From contig VZDJ01000043.1 of the NCBI GenBank assembly GCA_008694505.1, positions 28,015 to 92,014 on the forward strand: a stretch of DNA of 64,000 nt. Reading direction: 5' to 3'. A program made the translations under genes and the position numbers. The notes under the pieces are model-generated. The model did not search any database and was not told the DNA's origin. It saw only the letters and a list, made by a program, of their open reading frames with translations. Shown in pieces: positions 23,999 to 37,533 of this stretch (position 1 is its first letter; every line of letters starts with the position of its first letter). This DNA is from Cyanoderma ruficeps. Taxonomy: Eukaryota; Chordata; Aves; Passeriformes; Timaliidae.

Positions 23999-24692
23999 TT
24001 TTTTTTTTTGGTGCTATGTGGGAAAGGCTCTGTAAATTAATTGAAGAAATTGATTGAAGAATTTGACTGAAGAAATTAAGACCTCTTTAGAGAGTCCTCC
24101 AGCGGTGTGCTCTGGGTGTCTGCTCTGTGGACTCTGCTCTGCTCTGTAGTTTCAGCCTATTCTCCAGGCTGAACTACTGACATATTACACAGCAAAGCTT
24201 TAATGCTATGAAGTTGCCAGGTGGTATGGTTTTGGTGACACGGAAACCACTGACAAATTCAGTTTGCAATTAATGAGTGCTTTCTTAGCCCAAAACATTT
24301 TCTTTTTGCAAGAATAATTCCTCTCTCCCTGCCACACCCCCCTCAATCCCCAGCACTTTCTAGAATAAAATGGGACATTCTTGGAAAAGCAAACATTGAC
24401 ACTTGGACTCTTTTAAACAAAATTTGGGAAGATTGGTTTAAGCTTTTTTTTTCAACTTGACCCACTTCTGGAAGAAAAAGTGTTGATTTGAAACAGTACA
24501 AAATGACAAAAACAAAACTATTTTAGTCAGCATCACGAAGTATTCAAATTAATCAAAATTGATGCAATGCTTTTTATCCCCATTGCTCCTTTAAATGCCA
24601 AATAATTTATAGTCTGTTTCAGCCGGAACTTGATTTTCTCCTTGATAACTTGTCAACTCATTAAAGTGAATAAAATCCCTGATATCAGTCAC

Positions 24693-24776
24693 CTTTTCAT
24701 TACAGATTGGCATGGAGAATTGTCTCCTCCACCTTCCACCCCACCAGTCCCAGTCAAGCTGCTTGACTCCAGCAGC
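24693..24776 (-). CDS. coding exon candidate, W-rich
   Basis: An 84-base segment, exactly 28 codons, phase 0 at both ends, between TTTGCTTTCCCTCCAG and GAAAAG|GTGACT. It reads AAGVKQLDWDWWGGRWRRQ then FSMPICNEK. Five tryptophans in 28 residues is unusual and suggests a structural or binding segment. It joins in phase to 22307-22677, giving PICNEK then LLFYSRGNI, which reads smoothly. I do not recognise the family. Confidence 0.5.
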
Positions 24777-26109
24777 CTGGAGGGAAAGCAAATATGCCAA
24801 GATTAATAGAGCAAACATTCAAAAAAGAGCATGGTCTACACACAGCAGTCATCATACCCCCAAAACTGAATGGGTACATTGGTGTGTACATCTCCCTTTC
24901 AGCAATTTTTATTTTTTCTGTGATTATATTCTAGCCTAGTGTCAGCTCCCAGAGTGGCCCCTGACTTTTTGTGGTTCAGCCACACAACCCAGATGGGTGG
25001 AAGGAGAGCACAAAATGTGACAACAGAGAATCAAGGATGGAAGGCAAAGGTCCAGCTCCATCCAAGGTGGGATCACTTAGAAAGGAAAGCAGGAGAAGTT
25101 TTGGGAATCGCAAGCAGAAAATAATGTGTGCACATCATGCAGAAAAAATGCGGCCGTGAAAAACACAGGAGGGCAGAGCAAAGCCCCCCAAGACAGGTTT
25201 GAAAAGGTCAGCTGGATCCAGAGCAACCCAGTGCCAGTGCCTCACCGAGGAAGCACAGAGGAGGATTGCCAGGTTCCACCCCTGGAGCAAAAGGAGCAGA
25301 GTGGAGAGAGCCAGAGAGGCAGGGAGGAAAACTGGGAGCAGGGTGCCAAGAGCTTTGCAAATCAGCAAGCCTCGGTGGAGTTACATCAGTGGAGAGACCA
25401 ACCCAGCAGCTAACTAAAGACACACGTCTCAGAATAGCAAGCCCTGCCTGAGACACTAAACTGAGCAAGCCTGCAGAGAGGGACAAATCACTCAAATAGG
25501 TGAAATCCTGCTGCAAATCCCCTCTGACTGGTCAGATGGATGCAGACTTTTCCTGCCCGAATCTCCTACCAAAAAATTATCTTTTTCTTTCTCTTCCATG
25601 CCAAAACATCTAGGTACTGGGGTATACCAGAGCCACCAGGCCTGAGGGGAGAGCTGGGCATGGCACAGGGCTCAGCTTTTGTGGAGCAACACAGACACTT
25701 CTCATTGCACACCATCTCATTTCTTTGCCCCTGTGGGCTTTCCACACACATGTGAATGTGCAAACTACTCTGGTGTATAAGGATGACATTTTCTAGCCAA
25801 AGATGTTCGACAGCCCTCCACTTTCAGTTCTGAATCATACCAAAACAGTGGGAGGAAAGGGACAAAGATTTTTAGGAACTAAATACTTTTAAAGCACATC
25901 TTAGCCCCATCACAGAAACTTTTTCCACTGTTTGTCTGTCTGTCTCTTTTCTCCTTCCCAGCTCCAGTTTTAAAGTCTGGGTTAACAAGAACTTCCAAAG
26001 CCCAGTATACATCTCCAGGTGGACAAAAGATATTGAAAATTGCTGTTGGTTGTACAGTTTCATCACCCTTGGTGCATTTCTGCTGGACAGGAATTATCAG
26101 TCTCAATAT

Positions 26110-26502
26110 GGATCTGTTGGAGCGAGTCCAGAGGCTGACCATGAGGATGATCAGAGGGCTGGAACATCCTCTCCTGTGAGGAAAGACAGAGAGAATTGGG
26201 GTTGTTGGAGAAGAAAAGGTCCCAGAGACACATCAGAGCATCCTTTCAGTAGCTAGCGGGGGCCTACAAGAAAGATGGGAACAAACTTCTTAGCAGAGCC
26301 TGTTGTGAGAGAACAAGAATAGTTTTAAAGTGAAGGAGAGTTGATTTAGATTATTTATAAGAAGGAAGTTTTTTGCAATAAAGGTGGTGGGGCACTGTCA
26401 CACATTGCCCAGAGAAGTGATAGATGCCCCATCCCCGGAAACACTGGAGGTGACGTTGGATGGGCTTTAAGGCCCCCTCCAACTAAAACTATTCTATAAT
26501 TA
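26110..26502 (+). mobile_element. CR1 LINE, 3' truncated copy (plus strand)
   Basis: Classic CR1 3' blocks in order: 'gagcgagtccagaggctgac', 'atgatcagagggctggaaca', 'tcctgtgaggaaag', 'gggcctacaagaaagatggg', 'gtggtggggcactg', 'ttgcccagagaagtg', 'gatgccccatccccgg', 'tttaaggccccctccaacta', then the tail 'attctataatt'. It is 5' truncated with many changes and no functional frame. Antisense to the proposed gene. Confidence 0.93.
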
Positions 26503-27599
26503 CAACAGCTCTTTTGAGCTTCCTCTCCATCTCCCAGGTGAGAGCTCCCGGTCATGTCCTCCTCAGCAGGGGAATGGTTTCCCACCAAGCTAATGATTTG
26601 ATAAACCCTGTAATTAGTAAAACTAATCTTTTTGATCCTTGACATTCTCCTCCTATCTTCCATTTCCTTCATTTTTTCCATATCCCTCACACAACCCTTG
26701 GGGAAAATCTCTCTCTCTTGAGGATACTAATGAAAATGTAAGGCTATTTTTTCCCTCTCTTCTTCTTCCTCAAAACCTGCTCAAATGGGCCCTCATCCAC
26801 CACTCAATTAAGTACTTGCTTGACCTCAGTTCTTTGAGAACAGCAACTCACAGACATTGAAATCAGTGTGTACATAAGCCTTTCCTGACTCTAGGACCAT
26901 AATGTGTTTCTCTCCCCCCATGCATTTAATTCCTGCAAAAATGGCAGCCACGGGAGTCAATTCAGTTGTGCTGTGCATTTCCTGTTGCTCTTGACTGATA
27001 AAGGAAAATATAACTCATGGTCATGAGAAATGGACCCTGGAAGATGAGCTTCTGTAGGAATCACTTCTTTGCCAGGTGTTTTTTACATAGGCTCAGTCTG
27101 TGTTTGAAACGAGTACATCTTTCTCTGCAATCATCTGCTGATGGTTTCAGTTGGTTTTGGAGTGGCTCTCAAGGGGCAAATGGTCATGGGATAACCAGAT
27201 GAGAGAGCTGTGTGGTATGAGATGGCAAAATTCAGACCCACTGATATTATTGATTGGTTCTGTGGTTAACAACACAGCCTCCAAGAGAGCACTTTGCTCC
27301 TCTTTGCCCACAAGCAGCACTTTTAAATATTGTGTTAACTATATAGTGTGACTACAAAGGCTTTTGCCTTTTAGATTAGACCAGGTGCTAGCTGAAAAGG
27401 TATTTACAAAACGTCACTTATCATTGCATTGGTGTGAAATCTCTGTTTTACAGACAGTTAAAACAAAGATTTGCTAAATCACCAGAGGATAAATCAGAAA
27501 GCTGATCATCATTTCACGTTAAAAAGGTGGAACAAATTAATGACTGGCATTGCCAAGTAGCTGGTGCCAAGCACTCCAAAGACAACTCTCCTCTCAAAC

Positions 27600-27735
27600 T
27601 GCAGTGCCCTTGGCCAAGAATTTAAATGGATTCAAAAGGAAATAGGCAAATATGTAAGGAATAAGTTCATCAGTGGCTATCAGCCCTAATAAACTGGCAG
27701 TGACTTTGGAGACAGATGCTTTAAACCCAACAGAA
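27600..27735 (+). mobile_element. old CR1-like fragment
   Basis: 'tttaaatggattcaaaagg', 'aaataggcaaatatg', 'agttcatcagtggctatcag' and 'ggcagtgactttggagacag' match in order the 3' end of ancient CR1 elements ('gggttcaaaaggggattggacaaattcat...tcaatggctatta'). Short and heavily diverged. Confidence 0.62.
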
Positions 27736-30700
27736 AATAAGGCATGGTTGGAAAGGGCTGGTTTTAGGATGGTTTTGTGGGAGATTTCACCAAGTTCCTG
27801 GTACAGACAGCTTCAGAATATAAATATCCAGTCTGCAAAAAGCCTGGTCTGACTTAGCATAACACTGCCTATGTAAAAAAGTCACACCATCTGAAATATA
27901 TCACCAAGATAATGGCATACACCAGATCCTTTTACCCAGCCATGAAATATCTGAGAATATGCCAAAAATCAAGCAATTGCCCCCACATGACCATTTCAGG
28001 TTGGGTTCAGGCTGATTCATCTGTCCTATCTCCTGTATGCACTGAGAATTAAGGCACAAAGACCACCTGTGAACAGATTTTGTTCCCAGATAGCCATCAT
28101 ATACTAAATGAGTTTAATATTAGTTGTCTCCTCCTTCTGAGACACTCACCCTGTGTCCCAGCTGCTCAGAGTGAAATTCTACCAGAAGATGCATGCTTTA
28201 CCCTTTGCATGCATTAAAACACTCCTGTGAGACTTCTTTTATCCTGTTAAAATAAATTATTTCACTAAATCTTCAAGGAAAGTTCTGCTTTCTCTTTTGT
28301 TCTATTTGGCTTCTTGGGAGAGAAGAAAAGGTGTATTTCCTCACTGCCATCTTTCTTCCCTTGTCCTCCATGTTTTTTCTGGCATAGAATCATGGCATCA
28401 TTCATGGCAGCAGAATGCCACTGCTAACAATCTTGTTTCATGCATTCTTATATTTGTTGGGCTCACACTGGCTCAGAACACCAGGGTACATTGTCCCCTT
28501 CAGGTTTGGAGTGTATCTGGTAGGCAGACATTGGGTATTTTGCAGGGATCTTAATTAAGGAGGAGGAATTTGCACTTGGATATTCTGAGTTTGCACTTGA
28601 GATATTCTCACCCTGTCATCCAAGCAGTGATGGGTGGAGACAAACTATACCCATGCTCAGACACCCCATGTTAGAGCACAGGACATTGTGCTCCCTTTAA
28701 AGTGTCTTTATGACAGGCTTGTGTAAATGTCTCCCTGTTGGTAGAACAATCACACCTCCAGCTACTGTGGCTCAATGAACACAAAACTTTGCGTAAGCCA
28801 CGTAATTATATATGTCTCCAGAAAATCCTGTTGGCTTATTCAAACACGGAGAGACATCCAGTCACCTTCTGCAAATACCTTCTTGTGACAGAAGTGGTTT
28901 CCAGTGATCGCTGAAAGGAAGTTAAATAACCACTGCATTCCCTGGGTTCATAGTGTCCCTGGGTGTTTTTCTCATTCCTGCTGCTTGTCGTGATTTCTGT
29001 GAGCTTTGCCTGCCTAAAAGTGCATGGAAATGCCATCAACTAAACCTGGGGTGACTCTCACACAATAGACAGAAAAGAAGTGGAAAATCTTTCTACAAAG
29101 GAAATATTTCTTCAGGTGAACAGCCAGATTCACAAACACCTGCATGTGTGCATACATCAGATAATTTCTCACTCCACCTTTCTCCCCTTCAAGGCTCTGA
29201 AGAAGGCTTGTGCAAATTGAAATTCTGAAATCCCAGGAAATGCCAAATATTTATTTGCTCCTTCTTGGCCCTCCAGATTGTTGTCCCATCACCTATATAA
29301 ATGCAAAGCCTACTATTTAAAAAAAATGTGGCAGATGGCTGCATTTCAGGTTCCTCAGCCACAACACTCCCACCAAAGCGGTTCTGGGCCACCCACCCAC
29401 CCTTAGAAGTGGTAAATAATCTACTTAAACAGAAGTATTCAAGAATTTTCAGTCTTGGAAAAGAAAAGAAACTGAAGCTGCTCACTTTTTTTTTTTTTAT
29501 TTAGGAGTGTCGTTGCTCTTTTTGGACATTTCTGAAGTTTTTAATCTTCTTTCTTACTAGCAGCCCCATGTTTCATATACAGCCGTACCAATCTCTAAGG
29601 CCGAAATAGTAAGAAAGCCAATGCAGGTTAAATGCTGGGGAGAAGGTATTTTGAACCTGTCTGAAAAGTTCTCAACAGAAAATTTGTCAGTTTAATGCCT
29701 CTTGAACATGAGTCATGCAGTTCTTTGATGCATGCTAATTTCTACCAGAGAACTGAAATTATTCAAAGAACAACACAAGTATTTTTCTTTTTCAAACTTT
29801 ATCTTTTCTCATCTTCATTTGCTGGGTCTTGACCACCCTGATTTGTTTTGAAATGTCATAATGAGGTTACACTCCTTCAGCTTTGGCAAAAAAGGCATTT
29901 TGATAACTAAAAAAGACACAATTCAGTTTGAAAGTAGATGCTTCCATAAAACATCAAGCTTAAAAATTCATACTAAAATTTCCCATGTGATAGAAATCAT
30001 ATTTTCTGTCATGCTGTCAGATGCTGTTTTCCCTGTCAATCTCTCCCATTTTAGATGTATTCTGGGAAAGAATTCTACTTTTCATTTCCCTTTTTTTCTT
30101 CTCATTCCCTTTCCTTCTTGTAGTAACATGTACATGGTTGGAGGACAAGTCCACATTAAAATGAGGGTTCAGATTATCTGTCTGGCCTGTGATGCCATTT
30201 GCCTTTTTCAGGGAATTTTCTGGGTGCCCAGTGCCCACAAGTCAGCTCTGTGTTCAACCAGCAGCATCCAGGTTGCTAAAAAAACTTCTCTCTATTGCTG
30301 CTCAGTGGGATCACTGTGGTCATCTCCTTCACCTGTTGCTTCCTTATTTTCATAATTTCTTTCTTTCCTTGTAGAAAGGAAAGGAGCCAGGTCGAGATCC
30401 AAAAGAAAAAGCCCAAGAAATGGGTACCTGAAGCTTGTTTCATTACTCATGGCCATGATTTTTCTGAGGGATTAGGCAGAGAACATCTTGGATGGATATC
30501 ATCACATCCAAAGGATAGTGAAGGACTGCTCGAGAGCAAGGGTGGCACACATTTCCCAGAACCCAAAACCAGCATGAGGCTGGTGAGGAAAAGAGGCAAC
30601 ACAGGCAGGATGAGACAGAAACCACTTCTCCATGGACTATTGCTTCACTGCCATGCTGGTGACCTGGAATCTCTCCGATATTTATTCTTCAGATCCCCTC

Positions 30701-33700
30701 AAATGAGACCTGAACACTGAAAATGAGGAGGAGCAAATATCTTTTTTCTAAGTCCACATGAGGAGTTGCTCTGAGATCAGGAATGCCAGTGACAGTAACA
30801 GTACCAGGCAGAGCCCTAAAGCAAGTGCTTCTCTGTTTGATTTATGGACCCCAAGCAAGCACCAGGCAAGCCAGAGGGAAGTCAGAAGCATGGATTTGTC
30901 AGCACCAGCCACTCCCCATGGGTGTCCCTGAGGGCAGAGCAGGATGCTCATGAGGCAGCAGAAAGCCCTTGTACGCCGGGTAAGTTCTGGGTACCTTTGT
31001 GATGACTCTCCATTGCCCCAGGCAGAATTTTAAGATCAAGTGGCCAAAGTTTACATCTCCCCTCCACAAACTGAAGACTGCAAACAGTCAGCAGCACAAA
31101 TAACACTAAAGGAACAACCAGCTGAATAGCAAATGGATTATTCTCCTGACTTCACTTGGAAATAAGCAGCCAAAAAGCACAAAGTGGGCAAGGATTTTGT
31201 TTCTTTTAACCTATCTCCAAGTAGCAATGATTGTTCTGTGTGGAGTCCAAGAACAGGAAGACAAGCTGGCAGCCCCTTGTCCTGGCTGGCACCCAAAATC
31301 AGATCCATTCCATGCCATCCATCCACAACAAGTCAAATGAATGGGGGACAAGTTTCTTCTGCAACTCACTCTTCTTTTTGCATGAACACGTGCATGACAT
31401 GTATTTATCCTGTAAGAATGACTCACACCAGGGACTTCCCACTGGTATGACTGCTCCTGGACATGGGGCTGAGATGACGGGTGCCAACAGCAAGGGCATG
31501 GATCCTGCCACCTATCTTGTTCTGGTTTCTGTGGCCTCAAAAATATATAACATGATGACAATCAGCTCTTTCATTAGCAGATCTGAGGCAAGCACAGTCT
31601 GAAGGCCAGATTTTGCCCACAAAGCAGACAGGAAAGGTGGCACATGTCCCTGTTCAGCCACATCACAACCTACACAAGAGATGCGACTTCCACCTTGTCA
31701 TCACTTCACTGGGGTGACAGGCTAAGTCTTAAAAGTCTGTCACAGAAAGGAACAAGCACAAATACATATAACTGGAACTTTGAAGGACAACATGGGCAGA
31801 AAAAAAACCCTTTTGAATTATTAAGAGTTATTTAAATATTATAATTATGCATCCCTGAATATGATAAGTTTAATTAAATATACCACCACATTTATGACTA
31901 TATTCCTCACCTCTCCACCTGGATCATGTTATATGTAAGAAGGAGGAGGGGGGATAAATTGGACTATGTATAAGGAGTGTAGGAATTCTACCTGGTTTGG
32001 AGGAAAACCCAAAAAGATGAAAAAATTGACCCTTCTCTCCTTCCTCCCAAGTCAGGGCACTTTCTTCTTAAACTTCTTGGTATGCTGGGTATTGGTTTTA
32101 TGACATATTATTGCATAATATGGTTTTTATTATTAGAGCTCTATCACAGCTAGTTAGCTTGCCAATGGCAATTCTGAATTTCTTTCTCTTTCTTCAATAG
32201 ACAGCATTACTTGTGAATCTGTGATCACACAGGTTCTTGTTGAATATGACCAGAATTCTAGTGACAAATTTATTATCAGAAATTAAGCCCAGCAGCAACC
32301 AGTCCTCTGGTCTCTGAGGACCAGCTGGAAAGCAAAAGGGTTGATTTTCTGCCACATTTCTACACCTTTAATGTAGCTGTCTCATGACCCAGCAGAAGGG
32401 AGGGACACAGTGAGAGCAGCCCCATATTCTGACTTAAGACACATCGTTCTCACAGCTCCAAAGAAAAGCTTATGGATCATTAGCCACTCAGTCAGGCATT
32501 CACACTTTTTGCCCTAAGCATCATGCTTCCAGCATACCAGGACAAAATATGCCATGCTCAAGACTGGCAGTTAACCCAGTGCCACAACCTACATTTTCTT
32601 CCCTATGAAAGACAGTGAGTGGTGAGAGTGGTCACTTCCTACAAGAGTCTCATTTCCCCCATCAGTGCTGGTATCTGCCAGTGCCTTTGACAAAATAAAA
32701 GGCCTTACCCTTCAGAGTGAAAAAAGCACATCTACAGACAGGTCCCGTTTGCCACCAGGGCTTTTCTGAGCAGAATCTTCAAACTCAAGCCAGGCTGTGT
32801 GTTCACTGTGCAAGTTTTCACAGTCTCTTATCTTTCCCTAGTGGGCTCGGCACTTGCATGTCTGTGCCCTGAGCTGATCTTTGGCAATGTCTGCTCCTAA
32901 ATGCATTTCCTGAGCTGTCTTGCCTGGTATCTTCACCTTTTTGTGCCCAGAACCCCCACTGGAATTGTTGCACCTCGCTGGAGCACTGTCACCTGTGTCA
33001 TTGTCACCAAACCCCAATGATGTTTGATGGAATATGTTTGGGAGTGGAATTCGTTAGATCTTCTACCTATCTGAATGCACTGAGAGAGAGCCTCTACAGC
33101 TGAGTTGTGTCTAGCAGGAATGGAGGCAAGGGCTCTCCTGAGCATGTGAAACTTATGATTCAGGATCATGTCTATGCTGGAAATGGAGCAGCTTGTCACA
33201 GTTTGAAAACAAGCTGACAGGGTGTCTTCAGGAGCCTACTACAGCTGTAGCAACTGAAGTGGAGCCATCTCCCACGATGCTGGGCTAAATGGATTTATTT
33301 CAGCATCCTCTCACTCCACTCATACCTCTACTTCTTGCCCTGAAGAGGTCAGCTGTGCCCCAGAGTCTGCTTCTCCACTCCATGGAGCTGCCTCGCTTGG
33401 AAAACTGTGTTTTTCTCCGTTCCACAGGATCTTTCTGATACAAACTTCTTGATTCTTCCAGCCTCTGCAGGAAAGGTATCTTACTTTTCCCTCATTGCAA
33501 TGCCTCCTTCATGTCACTGCCTGAAAACCTCTCAAAAACCAGTCAGGGAGTACTGCTCTTGCTCTCTGGAGAGGGACTCAGCTGAAAAGAAGTACTACCT
33601 AAGTGTGCTTCCCCCATAATGCCACTTGCTCAGCTGCAGAGGATGATGACACTCACGAGAGCTTGCCCAAACACTTGTATTCCAGCAACTGGAATTCCAG

Positions 33701-35360
33701 AGAACGGACATCTCATCCAGTGAAGAAAGATGTCAGGCAGCCATGACAAAAAGAAAAACTAAAGGCTCAGAGTAACTCTACTGAAACAAGAAGAAAATGT
33801 GAGAGCAGGGAAATGTTAGATTCAATTTTGCACTTTTCAAGCCAAATGGGAGATTTCAGCTCCAGCCTTGCTTCTCAGGTAGCAAGGATGCTGCTAGCTC
33901 AAGCCACAAAATCAATAAAATTGAAAGTACCCTCCAGACAAAATAACGCAGCTTTTGTAGAGATGATGCCACAGTTTGGCCACAGCCAGATGGGACAGCC
34001 AGAGACTGTGCCCAGACAGTCTTGTGCAGTGTTTTAACCACAACGCAACCCTCCTCTCTGATTTAAACCACTTGTCTGTTCCTTTCAACACCCTGACAAA
34101 GCTGGAAATCTCTAGCAGTGCATATACTGTGCAGTGATTTTAATATAAAAAATTATATATAGATATGACTGAGATATTTCCAACCAATAAAGATAATAAG
34201 TAAGGATAAAATCAAAAAGCAAAGAAAGTTCAATCTAAAATTTTAGGTTTGAATTGGTCTTTTTGGAGAGTCCTAGCCTAGCCTGGAGGGAGCAGGGCAA
34301 AGCCCTTCTCACTGCTTATCTGCAGAGCTATTCTTGGCTTCTCCATCTCAGGTTTTAGTTTAAATATCGGCAATTATTTACCTATAGCATGTACCAGGTT
34401 TTGTCCTCTCGTTGAACAATGACTAATTGCCTCATGTGAAGGCAAATATTTAAGTATGTGTGCAGGAAAGCTTTTCCCTCCCAGACAGATAGCAAGCAAC
34501 ACTGTAAAAAACATGGCGTTCCTATGTGGGGTTTCATGTGTTTTGCTTAATTTCTAAGCTCTGTGAGGTTTAAAAAGCACCAGAGCTCTCATGTCAAGAT
34601 TTTAAAGCACAGATTGACAGCCTGAGGTGGCTATTTCAATACAAGATTCATGCAAACTTTCCTGTGGATATGCAATTCATACAAAGCCTCAAAGGAGAAA
34701 TTGAAATAAGAATAGATTTATGTAAAAATGAAAACAAGAACTGACTAATCAGTCAAGTTTCACAATTTTCTTCAGCACAGAAAAAACATAAGACATTTGC
34801 AACACTTGCTGTTTAAATAAGCTGCTCAAAATTACTGTATAAAATTATTTAAATTTCTTGGGTTTTTTTAAGGGTCAAGCTTTTCAAGCGTTCCTTTCCT
34901 TACACTTTAGTCTTTTGACAAACCAGTCGCAGTACTCTTTCTCAGAAATACTGCCCAGGGTTTTGGGAAGAAAGCCTAAGACATAAGCTCAGGATGAAAT
35001 GATTGATTGTACTTAGTACTATAAAAATTTAGGCATTTGCTTAATCATAAATAAAGAAAAATCTCCTCACTATTTGTTTGCAATTTGCTACGATGTAGTT
35101 TATGTCTCAGAGTTTTTCTGCATCACAGGCAATAGCATAAAGTCTCTTCTGTGATCAAGTCTTTTATGCACACAGTACAGGCGCAGACAGAAAACTTGTG
35201 TATGCCAAATAGCGTCCTGAAAAATGCTATCCTTAAATAATAGAAATAAAATTACAGGGCAAAAAGAAAAGTGACCTCACACTTAAATTGGCACGGGCAA
35301 AAGCACATAATGTTCAGATGGAAGTTTATTCGGATAATTCCCAAGTCTAAGCCTGATTAC

Positions 35361-35408
35361 CTGACTTCTGGAGAAGCAAGGTTTATCAACACCAGTTTCT
35401 CAGCTTTT
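35361..35408 (-). CDS. weak candidate exon
   Basis: A 48-base segment open in one frame only, KAEKLVLINLASPEV plus two bases, between ATCCTCTTTGCAG and CAG|GTAATC. The peptide is protein-like and both splice sites are fair, but the segment is short and isolated. Confidence 0.28.
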
Positions 35409-35635
35409 CTGCAAAGAGGATTCCAAAGAATTTGCAAATGCATCAGCCTGAAATCGCCTATTTTACTGCAGAAAAATTTATATTGGTCATCCAGGCACCA
35501 TTCCACCTTTTCCAGATATCAACTTTTGTTTTCATTTTGTGTTTCATTGTCTGAGACAAATGACATCTAGATGGTAATATAAACCTGTAGAACAGCCATG
35601 TCCTTTTGTTGGTTGTAAGTGATGCAAAAAAATTC

Positions 35636-35716
35636 ACACCCCCCTCAAAAAAAAAAGAAAAAAAAAGAAAAACCACAAAAAAGCCACCAAAACAAAACAA
35701 CCCCACAACAAACACC
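35636..35716 (+). repeat. A/C-rich low-complexity island
   Basis: Runs of A with CCCC, CAAAA and CCACAA units, of the same kind as 8396-8620. It is inside overlapping composition-driven frames on both strands. Confidence 0.85.
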
Positions 35717-37487
35717 CTAGTTTCAGCTACAGATTCAATATCTGTCAGCACATGGACTTTTTATTTTAACCTAGAAATAAACTTTTTTTTTATATTTTTA
35801 CTTAAAGCATCTGAGTCTGCAAGGGAAACAAATAGTAATTGCCTTTTACATGTAGCACAGGACTTGGTTTTTCCAAAATGTACATAAGCTTTTAACAGTC
35901 AGGACCTTAATCACATGACTGATTATTTGGCCCAAAGGTTAATGTAGTTTTCTTTAGACACTTTCCAGTGCTCTTCCTAGAGAGACCTGAGCCTCAAAGA
36001 TAAAGCACAGAAGTTTAAATGCTTGCTAGCTTGGAAAGCTTCCTCCTTACCCACTTTTATACCTCCAGGGAATCTGGACAATGCACACATACAAGATGAG
36101 TTGCACTTCTTCCACTCATGTTGGAAATTATTGTTGCAATCACAGATATCTGAAATTATTTTTGCAAACAGGAGACCATAAACACAAATTTTCCTGTCCT
36201 TGTTGGCTTAGCCCTGAAGGATCCTACCAAGATAAACCATATCTGTTGAAGCAGAACACAAGGCATGGTGGTCTGCCAAACAACCAATACCTCACTTGCA
36301 GCTGCCTGTTCCCAGCATGGGGTGATATAAACTTTAAGAGCACATTCACAGGTCAGGGCTCTTCGTACTGAAATATGGGAAAAAGCATAGCTGAGATAAT
36401 CTAGACCTGAGACAACCATCCCAAAACTATAAAATATATATTTAAACAAAGAAACAAATAAAAAATAGCCTTTAATATGAAAAATCATGGTCTACTTCTC
36501 TCTACAGGTGGTAACAGCCCTGTCCCTGACATTCTCAACAACAGATATTGGGGTTTATCCCTCAGGAAGACCCCAAAATGGTTTGTCCAGGAGAGTTCCT
36601 TGTTCAGTTTTCATGGGGCACCATGGTGCTGTTTATTCTTGCAACATAAATACACCTTGATACTATTTGAGCTCATCACAAAAGGTCCTAACACAGCTCA
36701 GTGTCTGTCAATTCCAGGTGTAAAATTTTTCTTGCGAGAGGTTGTGGTCTTGTACTTCACTCCTGTTGAAGTTAACAGCAATTTTGTTTCTGACTTTAGT
36801 AGATAACACGCCAGAATATGCAAAGTTTAAGGTTTTGGGAGATGAAAACACAGAATTCAAGCTTGCCCAGGCTGAATACAATTTTTATACTGTATTCACT
36901 GCCACTGTATGAGTGCCCACTCCAACACTGTGTTGTGTTTTGGTCACAAAAAGACACTGATGCACATGGCATCAGCTTTTTCAGGAAGTCAGGACCACAT
37001 TAGGAGCCTGGAGAAAGGTTTTCATTGCTCCTCCAATGCTGACCCTCCTCTTTGCAAATACAGGCCACACCCAATAAGATTCAGACCACAGTCTGTGCTC
37101 AACAGTCAGCTAGAAAAACAGCCTGAAAAGTCTGGAAGAGTGTTGAGTTGGAAAATTGTTGCCATGCAGCATTCAGGACCCAAAGGATTTGCCTGAAAAG
37201 AAGCTACAGCAGCAGCTGAAGCCCTTGCCAAATACAAATGCATCCTGTCTTCCCCCTGCACCTTTGTCCAGGTAAGATTGCCTTGGTGGTCCTTTCTCCA
37301 TTCACAACTGGCTCTGGAGATTATCTTTACTCCTGAAAACCTTAATGATCTTTTCTCCTGTTCGTGGCAGGCAACAGCATGAATGCAACAGGTCTTTTCC
37401 CTCTCTACAGCCTCTCTCAGGAAACTCATGGAATACGTGTCATCTGCCAAGTCCCTGGTTGGAAAACTTCAACCAAATATAGAAAGT

Positions 37488-37533
37488 CTGGACAACAACT
37501 GTACTTTTTTCTGGACAACAACTGTACTTTTTT
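37488..37533 (+). repeat. exact 23-base tandem duplication
   Basis: Two identical copies, 37488-37510 and 37511-37533, each starting CTGGACAACAACTGTAC and ending in six T. A longer T-run follows directly. This is consistent with a recent slippage or template-switch duplication. Confidence 0.95.

Larger units (their letters stand above)
24777..35360. other. long intron-like stretch
   Basis: Besides the two CR1 pieces I find no feature I can support. Many 24-40-base splice-bounded segments exist on the minus strand (for example near 25.3, 26.7 and 31.4 kb), but all have two or three open frames and are at chance level. A T-run lies at 29487-29498. The long plus-strand frame at 29861-30355 looks non-coding. 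Confidence 0.45.

Noticed and set aside
25246..25281. 36-base segment after an exceptional pyrimidine tract (minus strand)
   Set aside because: All three frames are open and the segment is too short to judge.
28385..28415. 'catagaatcatggcatcattc', like the start of an inverted CR1
   Set aside because: Downstream sequence does not continue as a CR1 3' end.
29861..30355. 164-codon plus-strand frame
   Set aside because: Very rich in F, S, I and C as expected from pyrimidine-rich intron sequence; no domain, no supporting splice sites.
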